Assembly: GCA_958298945.1 (NCBI GenBank)
Contig: OY282605.1
Span: 28,436,811-28,500,810, forward strand
Direction: 5' to 3'
DNA length: 64,000 nucleotides
Source of the DNA: Atherix ibis
Lineage: Eukaryota > Arthropoda > Insecta > Diptera > Athericidae
Shown: positions 57,792-64,000 of the stretch, piece by piece
Layout of the letters: each line of letters opens with the position of its first letter
How positions within the stretch are numbered: the first letter of the stretch is position 1
The notes under the pieces: model-generated
What the model saw: the letters and a program-made list of their open reading frames with translations, nothing else
The model's database searches: none
What the model was told of the DNA's origin: nothing
Made by a program: the position numbers and the translations under genes

Positions 57792-57980
57792 TCAAAATAG
57801 CCGGATCGAAATTTTGCAAACCAGTTTTGGCACTGGTTTGCAACGCATCTTCTCCATATAACATATATCTGATAATTTTTTTCTTGCTTGAACAGGATTT
57901 TCATCTTTTCTATAGCAAAAAAATAAAATATGCCAAAAATGCTGTTTTCCACTTTCCATATTTAAAAGAGTATCAACCAA
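57792..57980 (-). pseudogene. N-terminal fragment of a mellifera-type mariner transposase (family F)
   Basis: Minus strand reads ESGKQHFWHILFFCYRKDEN, PVQARKKLSDIC and PKLVCKI. This parallels the helix-turn-helix start of mellifera-subfamily mariners (HIRHILL-YF-KGKNA-QA-KK-CDVYG...NWFAKFR). It abuts the B7a fragment, which gives a chimeric junction near 57786. No ends seen. Confidence 0.55.
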
Positions 57981-58197
57981 AAACTACTGTGCAGAATCAA
58001 TCATAATATTTTTTCACAAGCAAGCCTTTCTATGTCAGCTGTCAAAATACATATGATTATGCGTCTTAAATGTGAAGTTAGTTGCGAAAAATTACAATTA
58101 AGTCCTCTGTCGGGAAACAACGAAATTACTTTTTTCACAAACTAATAATTAAAGATATCTGAAGTGCTGCATAGAAAAAGATCTTAAAAAGCATAAT

Positions 58198-58201
<4 letters not shown>

Positions 58202-58246
<45 letters not shown>
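58202..58246. repeat. (AG)n microsatellite, 45 bp
   Basis: Uninterrupted AG dinucleotides. A minus-strand ORF reads it as an SL run. Confidence 0.98.
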
Positions 58247-58248
<2 letters not shown>

Positions 58249-58337
58249 TTGAATTTATTTTTTATAAGAGTTCTGCTAATTTTATTTTTGTTGTTTTTAT
58301 TTGATGTCATATTTTTAGATAACTCGGAGTATTTGTC

Positions 58338-58562
58338 AACATTCTGTCTACGAAAAGTACCGCGAATTTTATGTTTTTTTTTCAAAAATGATTCATAGAT
58401 GCACCACGCCCCTGCAATTGAAGAAAACTGTAAATAAACATAAGTTATATCGACATAAATGAGAGACATGAGTACCAATAGAACACCAGAAAAAAAAACG
58501 AAAATCGAGTATACGTAACGCGAGGAAATTCAAAATACGCGATACTTTTTGGACATATCTCG
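58338..58562 (+). mobile_element. Mariner family B, copy B7b, 225-bp deletion derivative
   Basis: Left: a diverged end (GAAAAGTACCGCGAATTTT). Right: the inverse end (GCGATACTTTTTGGACATAT, then CTCG) before TA at 58563-58564. The interior keeps only GCACCACGCCCCTGCAATTG (transposase middle) and the 5' region in inverse orientation. Confidence 0.7.
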
Positions 58563-58564
58563 TA

Positions 58565-60099
58565 TAATTATAACACATCTTGAATAAAAAATCTTCCTTT
58601 TTGTGTGAATAAGTTTTTTTTTTTAGATAGTGTTAACAATCTGTCCTTTTTCCAATCTCTAATAAATATCCAAAATTGTTTATGGTCAAAATTGTTATCA
58701 TAAATCATTGTTATAAAAAAAAAAGTATAACCATTTTTAGTCTCTTCGGAATTAAGGAGTATTTATTCCCTAAAGTAATACTTTCTCAAAGATTATATGT
58801 CACCATTTTATCGTAAGACAATATAACAAAGCCGAAAGGATAACTGCCAAGCTTATAATCAATAACTCTTACCATTCCATAATAAAATGCTTGGCTATCG
58901 ATGAGTGCCAATACATCCATAATTAAATGGATAAGAATACATTTGTAGTTTTCTTATAAATGGTAAAAGCAATTTGTTTGAAGAAAAATTCTACATCGTA
59001 AATCTTTTATTAAACATAAACCCCATAAGGATTTGTACAATTTTTTATTCAATGATTCGATGTTATAAAAATAAATAAAAAATTCATAAATGAATCATAA
59101 CCAAACGAATAAATTATCGAAGATTATCAAAAGGTTGATAAGGAAAAATTATGTTGTACTGAAAAGTTTTCCTAAAATAAAAATTATTTCATTACATATA
59201 ATAATAAACTGAATTAAAAATAATAGAAAGTGATAAATATTTGTGTTTTTCTATTACAACAGAGATGGCGCTATACTTTCAAAAATAACTAATCACCATT
59301 ACTCAAAATTAACTTCAAAATGCATTTTTATTTATTATCCTTAAAAGTTTTTAGTACAACTTTTATTATTACTTGTTATTATTTTATTTAAAAAAAATTC
59401 AATCTAATAAACTTTTTCATTTGATTCTTATGATTTTCATTTAAGTATACATAAATCTACGGTACTAATTATCTTAAATTTTATTATTTACTCAAATAAA
59501 TTTAATTAAATAGTATTAAAGATATTGTATATTTATACTATATCAATAATATATTTGAATAAGGCAAAAATATAGGACAGTGAAAAATTAGAGAATAGAA
59601 ATTAAATATAGATAAATAGAAGGTCCTTTTTCGTTTTTTGGATTTTATTTTAATAAGGACAGTATTAAAAATCAAATATACTAATTTTACTAGTATCTAA
59701 TGGTATAACTGACTTTATTGGGAAAATTTTACATAAAAAAGAAATTTTTTTAAAAATAGTTTTTATCTGGGATGTATACCATAATATTCATTTCTTAGTT
59801 TGGAAAATATAAATTTGTAATTAAAAAATTCTTTCATTAAGATATTATTTTTAATTAAAATTTAGCTATACTGTAGTTTGCCATTTATAAAAACATATTG
59901 TTAAATATTAAATTATATGTTAAAATTATCCAAATTTTACAGAAAATTATGTGAATATGTCTTAGCCATGGTATTTCAAAAATAATGAAGCTTATTTACC
60001 GCTGGTAAGAAACTTTTGGGTTTTCAGAATATCATATACGGTAAGCTAAATTACCAAATATAAGATTTTAAAAATTCACAAGGATCTGAAGGCATCATT
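58565..60099. other. AT-rich DNA, no gene recognised
   Basis: No ORF over 60 codons on either strand and no repeat match recognised. Confidence 0.5.
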
Positions 60100-60500
60100 C
60101 TTAGATTATAGAAGAACTGGATAGGCCTCTACACAAAAATGGTTGCAAAATTTTGTTGGCAATACATTCGTATAATGCACACACATTCAAAATAACAGAA
60201 TTTTATTGTTAAACAAACATAAGTTGATACAAAAAGCTTCATTATAATATAAATGTGCATTGGTTAACTGAAATGGTAGTTAAATAATTAATAACTAATA
60301 TTCTAAAAAAATTGAAAACAATATTCAATAAAGTAAATCCATTACAAAATGGTCTAATAGAGGAAGCGAAAGTACAAATTCAAACAAATTTATTTAAATA
60401 ATAAGCCTACCGAACATATTTTATTTATTTTAACACAATGAAAACAGTAAAAGAAAACGGACTGAAAAATTCGTTCCCTTAAATTTTCTTACACACACCT
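60100..60500 (-). mobile_element. THAP-element fragment, copy 3
   Basis: Starts CTTAGATTATAGAAGAACTG, then GATAGGCCTCTACACAAAAA as in copy 1 (37023). It continues to match 37340-37560 (ATGGTCTAATAGAG, TTTATTTAAATAATAA, TTTATTTTAACACAATGAAA) after losing the segment equivalent to about 37150-37330. It stops at about 60500, where mariner B8 begins. No THAP exon remains. Confidence 0.75.
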
Positions 60501-60503
60501 TAT

Positions 60504-61199
60504 TCCAAAAAATGGACCAAAGAATCTGTATCAAATTTTGTGTGGCAATGGCATATGGTGAAGCTATCTTAGACCGAAGCAACGTTTATCGGTGGTACAA
60601 AATGTTCTCAGAGGTCCGAAAAAGAAGCGCGCCAAGTTCGGTCGAATGTGAAGGTTTTGCTTACAGTTTTCTTCGATTGCAGGGGCGTGGTGCATCATGA
60701 GTTCTTGCCACAGGGTAGAACGTTCAATAAGGAATATTACCTGCAAGTTATGCGCAAGTTGCACGAAGTTATCCGCCAGAAACGCCCGGATTTGTGGAAG
60801 AAAAAAATTTGTCTTTTGCACTATGATAACGGCCCCTGCTCACGCATCGTTGCTTGTACGAGAATTTTTGGCCAAAAACAACACACTAATAAAGCCGCAG
60901 TCACCGTATTCCCCAGATCAAGCCCCCTGTGATTTTTTCTTGTTACCGAAACTGAAGAGCCCCATGAAAGGACGACGTTACGCTACGATTGAGGAGATAA
61001 AGACGGCATCGAAGGAGGAGCTGAACAACATCACAAAAAATTATTTTTTGAAGTGCTTCGAGGATTGGAAAAAACGTATGTACAAGTGTATAATATCTGG
61101 TGGGGATTTCTTTGAAGGGGACAAAATAGATATTCATGAATAAATAAATAATTTTAAAAAAAAAATACAAAATTCGCGATACTTTTTGAACAGACCTCG
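60504..61199 (+). mobile_element. Mariner family B, copy B8 (5' end missing)
   Basis: The right end is intact (inverse of CGAGGTCTGTTCAAAAAGTA) before TA at 61200-61201. The left end and 5' untranslated region are replaced by THAP-element sequence. The junction lies just before the transposase start codon. Confidence 0.85.
60512..61143 (+). pseudogene. Mariner transposase, family B, internally deleted
   Basis: The best family B coding remnant. It starts MDQRICIKFCVAM, with SNVYRWYKMFSE (N-terminal HTH), then an internal deletion that removes the second HTH and the first Asp. RQVRSNVK-type sequence resumes, then VKVLLTVFFDCRGVVHHEFL, VNKEYYLQVMRKLHEVIRQK and LHYDNGP (second Asp in a damaged block). 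After a frameshift come APAHASLLVREFLAKN, PYSPDQAPCDFFLLPKLKSP (third Asp) and KGRRYATIEEIKTASKEELN, ending FEGDKIDIHE at 61143. It shares most words with B1, B5 and B6, which together would define the family. Confidence 0.85.
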
Positions 61200-61204
61200 T
61201 ACTA

Positions 61205-61790
61205 TAATCATCTGGCTTTTACTAATTTAAACTCGTTTTTATCTGAATCATATGTGGTTTTAAAAAAATAGCACCACAAGCCACACAACCCAACCAATTT
61301 TATCTTTATCGCGAGCAATGTTCCTAAAACGCGTAATTTTCAAATTTTGGTTATGTTTATTGACCCCCGAACCCTCCTACCCCTCTGCATCAATCTACCA
61401 ACCCCCTCCCCCCCCTCCCCCAAGAAAGATCATGCGATTTGACGCTACTTTTGTAAATCAATGCAAACTGTCCGATTTTTGCAGAAATTTTTTAAACCTA
61501 AGAGCATTTAAACTACAACATCCGCCAATTAATGGCTGAATTAATGACCGCAAAATATGCAAAACATCTACAAAAATTATCCTAAGAGGATCGAGTCCTT
61601 TAAAAAAATCAAGTGACAGCAATTTAAAAATATTAAATATTATTTAAAATGGCAAAATTTATGTAATGCAAATATATCTAAATTGTATTAAAATATAATT
61701 AAAAATTATATTTTATTTAATTTTACTTTTTGAACCAAAAAATGGATAATCCTTTACTAACTGAATTAACCAAAAAAAAAAATTATAATT
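61205..61790 (+). repeat. Dispersed repeat R-B, copy 4, with C-rich tract
   Basis: Shares TATGTGGTTTTAA, CCACACAACCCAACCAATTT, GGATCGAGTCCTT, AAATGGCAAAATTTA and TGGATAATCCTTTACTA with copies 1-3 and, in part, the satellite monomer. Within it, 61373-61422 is C-rich. The plus ORF 61318-61539 (poly-Pro) is a by-product of that tract. Confidence 0.55.
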
Positions 61791-62168
61791 CAGAAAATAT
61801 CCCTTATAACTTACAGTATTGCTAACTACATACTAGTTAGGGCAATGATTCCGAAACATTAATGAGCTTAATTTTATAGACCCAAATTCTATGCAAGGAA
61901 CGTATTTATCGAATATGTTAAAGTAATTTTCAGTTGTACAAATCCGTTTTTCTATTGATTTTTTTGATGTCCTCGTTGAAGGTTTCTATAAATAATCATT
62001 GTCAGGTCAAAAAAAAAAAAGCAAATACTATCGGTAAATTGTGTGAAGCAGTCATTTTGCCACAGACGAACGTATCTGTAGCCGTGATTGCTTCTGATAC
62101 CCACAGAAAGAATCTTTCAACTCTGAAAATTAAGATAGTTAGTATGATTTGCTACTGGAATCCATTCC

Positions 62169-62309
62169 ATGCCAGTAGATGGTCAGTTAGTGGATAAAGT
62201 ACTTAGCAGACTACAGACAGAGTATCAGGAATGCCGGCTGGAGTGTCCTAAATCGATTCGTGCTCGTCGCTTCTGGGCTAGAGTGCCAGCAATACTGGAT
62301 AACTTATGA
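62169..62309 (+). CDS. Small unrecognised ORF (46 aa)
   Basis: ATG 62169 to TGA 62307-62309 reads MPVDGQLVDKVLSRLQTEYQ, then ECRLECPKSIRARRFWARVP and AILDNL. The composition (charged, R/E/Q/V-rich, Trp) is unlike noise from this AT-rich region. CCAG at 62170-62173 could also be a splice acceptor. No family recognised; it could be a host exon fragment or transposon debris. Confidence 0.25.
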   Translation: MPVDGQLVDKVLSRLQTEYQECRLECPKSIRARRFWARVPAILDNL

Positions 62310-62418
62310 AAGTTATTTTAATCCAATTGAGTAGAAAATTCAATTTCCGGTAAACTACATTTTCCTAATCAATTCAAAGAGTGATGAAATTGAATCGAGT
62401 AGTAAAATAAATAAGTGA

Positions 62419-62970
62419 GTCTGGGAGCTTTTCGCACCCAACCAAGATGGAGATCTGGGCCACATGAACGGACGAACATACTATATTGCCAACAGCCAGG
62501 ACAGTCCCAGTAGATCACGTAGTGTTCTATTGTTGGTACTGGGGAATGCCACTCTACCATTACTTATCCAAAATGGAAACTTTTTTTTTCTGTCATTGCT
62601 GGCTGTACGTGATTTGTTTAGTCAACCCGATAGCGGTCCTTGTGGTCCACGAAACTCCACCAAATTGCCATGGAATTGATGTTTATAGCACTAAATAGAT
62701 ATATTCAAGGCAACTCGGCCAATACAATCTTGATAGTTGTACACTTGTATTCATCCACATATGTTGGTTCGTCTAGTGTTTTTACTTTTAGTTTCAAATT
62801 GATATAATTTACAATTACGAGACATTTCCTTCCTTCTTCGGGCACTTCTATCGACATAGATAAATGCGTATCTGTTAGAAATGGATTCAATTCTGAAAAC
62901 AACCAGAACAAAAAGCCAAAATGAACAACAACAAAAAACTCTATGGAAAAGGAATAATTCCTTCGCAATT
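62419..62970. other. Unresolved ORF cluster, coding-like on both strands
   Basis: Plus: a frame open from 62419 to 62679 reads WELFAPNQDGDLGHMNGRTY, then YIANSQDSPSRSRS. Minus: 62705-62968 reads LSMSIEVPEEGRKCLVIVNY and LKVKTLDEPTYVDEYKCTTI; 62369-62560 reads PTIEHYVIYWDCPGC. All are more complex than surrounding noise but match no family I know. The strand of any real gene cannot be decided. Confidence 0.25.
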
Positions 62971-63360
62971 GAGATTGTGTCTTACTTTATGTTGGAATGT
63001 GATTTGAATTTTGATCAGTTTAATGTGTTAATATTGAGTCTTTTCTATTTCGATTCGCTTGCCTAAGGATTTTTTGTCCTGTCTAGTTTTGGAATTTTGG
63101 CAATTTTATTCAATGAACCATATTATTTCATGTCATTCTGGAATAGTATTTATTTTTGATAGACTTCATTTTTGAAGTTAATTTTTTTTCGTTTATTATT
63201 TTTATGTTTTTTTTTTAAAAACCATTTAAATACGCATCAAAAGGACAATATTCAATTTTGTATTCGAAATTAACTATTCAAAATAATATCATTCTGAGCA
63301 AATATTTTCATACAATATTTTTTAATCTTGAATTATTTTTGAATATAAAAAATTACATAT

Positions 63361-63395
63361 ACGCGGTCATTATGATAAGTCAGTGATAATTGCAA
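63361..63395. repeat. Single mariner-type terminal repeat
   Basis: CGCGGTCATTATGATAAGTC then AGTGATAATTGC after TA resembles the arm of the 30201-30275 hairpin. No partner in inverse orientation seen nearby. Confidence 0.4.
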
Positions 63396-63690
63396 TAAAT
63401 AAAATTAGATAATTAATCACAAATAATCGTTAAATAAATAGGAAATATTAGAAAAATATTAGATAATTAAATAGAAATTAATGGGTTTTTTTCTGTTAAA
63501 TTTTTACTTTTTTTTGTACTCGTATTTAGTAAATGGCTACGGAAGGTAGTTATTGGAAACTTTTAAGAAGACCAATTTTAAATATTTCTTATCTAATATA
63601 TTAAGCTATTATGTAGAAGAATTTTTTGTGTCTTAAATCGTGCTCTTTTTCGATTTAGTTCAAAATCTTAGCTGTAAAAAGCTCAACATA

Positions 63691-63743
63691 TGCCAATTAA
63701 AAGGATAAAATAGAAAATTTCTATTTTATCCTTTTAATTGGCA
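63691..63743. repeat. Perfect 26-bp inverted repeat
   Basis: Arms 63691-63716 and 63718-63743 (TGCCAATTAAAAGGATAAAA... and its inverse) are identical with a one-base centre. No flanking direct repeat recognised. Confidence 0.95.
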
Positions 63744-63853
63744 ATTTTAAATTTTTTTTTAACTTTAAGTAAATTTAGTAAAGTTTAAGGGTTTTTGGCT
63801 TCATCAAAAACGGTATACTTCAAAGATCCTCACTATTAACTCAAAAAACTTTA

Positions 63854-63885
63854 CGAGAGCAGTCTGATAAGTCTGTGATAAATGA
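63854..63885. repeat. Single mariner-type terminal repeat
   Basis: CGAGAGCAGTCTGATAAGTC then TGTGATAAATG after TA (63852-63853). Same orientation as the 63361 copy, so the two are not ends of one element. Confidence 0.4.
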
Positions 63886-64000
63886 AACTACAAATTAAAT
63901 TATTAAACAAAAATTAATTTATTTGTTTATATAGCCTCCTTTTAGCTTTATGTACTTTTACCAACCATATTTCAATTTCTTTATAGCTTAGCTATAGTAT

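Noticed and set aside
58149..58478. 109-aa minus ORF with SLSLSL run
   Set aside because: Produced by the AG microsatellite and mariner B7b.
61318..61539. Proline-run ORF
   Set aside because: A by-product of the C-rich tract in R-B copy 4, not conserved in other copies.
1..64000. tRNA, rRNA or other structured RNA genes
   Set aside because: No A/B-box-like pair with a cloverleaf and no rRNA-like segment was noticed by eye. A tRNAscan-type search was not possible here.

Overview
The window looks like non-genic, repeat-filled DNA of an arthropod, most likely an insect. It is very AT-rich. It has no operons, ribosome binding sites or long host ORFs. Nearly every recognisable protein fragment belongs to a eukaryotic transposable element: mariner/Tc1 DDD/DDE transposases, Jockey-like and R1-like non-LTR retrotransposons, a PIF/Harbinger transposase, and a THAP-domain DNA transposon. 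The sequence alone does not settle the species or order. I see no rRNA, tRNA or CRISPR array. I am not confident of any host gene; the best candidate is an exon-like ORF near 4971-5136.

Layout. 0.5-1.2 kb is a degenerate minisatellite. 1.4-12.8 kb mixes mariner family B copies, a Mos1-like mariner (A1), a dispersed repeat called R-A here, and an R1-like fragment on the minus strand (8.4-9.3 kb). 14.7-27.9 kb holds mariners A2, C, A3 and B5, a relic of a different Tc1/mariner-superfamily transposase (23.6-24.1 kb), and copies of two dispersed repeats (R-A, R-B). 29.4-34.3 kb holds degenerate tandem repeats, a TA-flanked hairpin, mariner B6 inside an R-B copy, and an RNase H-bearing non-LTR fragment.

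35.4-36.7 kb is the best preserved transposon, mariner D1: complete ends, TA duplication, and a transposase broken by one stop codon. 37.0-39.8 kb is the most notable structure: two copies of one THAP-encoding element in opposite orientation, one inserted in the other, each flanked by its own perfect 8-bp target duplication. This points to the P-element superfamily. A PIF/Harbinger element with both ends (39.87-41.23 kb) and another mariner relic follow directly.

43.8-46.1 kb is a 5'-truncated Jockey-like element. 46.55-51.6 kb is a 16-unit satellite of about 315 bp with a five-monomer higher-order repeat present twice. 52.4-56.1 kb is a nest of Tc1, Jockey and mariner A4 pieces. 57.4-61.8 kb holds more mariner and THAP-element fragments. 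61.9-64 kb holds unresolved short ORFs and palindromes.

The order of events can be read in places. Mariners A2 and B6 interrupt R-B copies, mariner B2 interrupts an R-A copy, a retrotransposon piece interrupts mariner A4, and the satellite monomer appears to be an amplified R-B derivative. The elements do not act together as a pathway. The window records successive waves of transposition, decay and tandem amplification.
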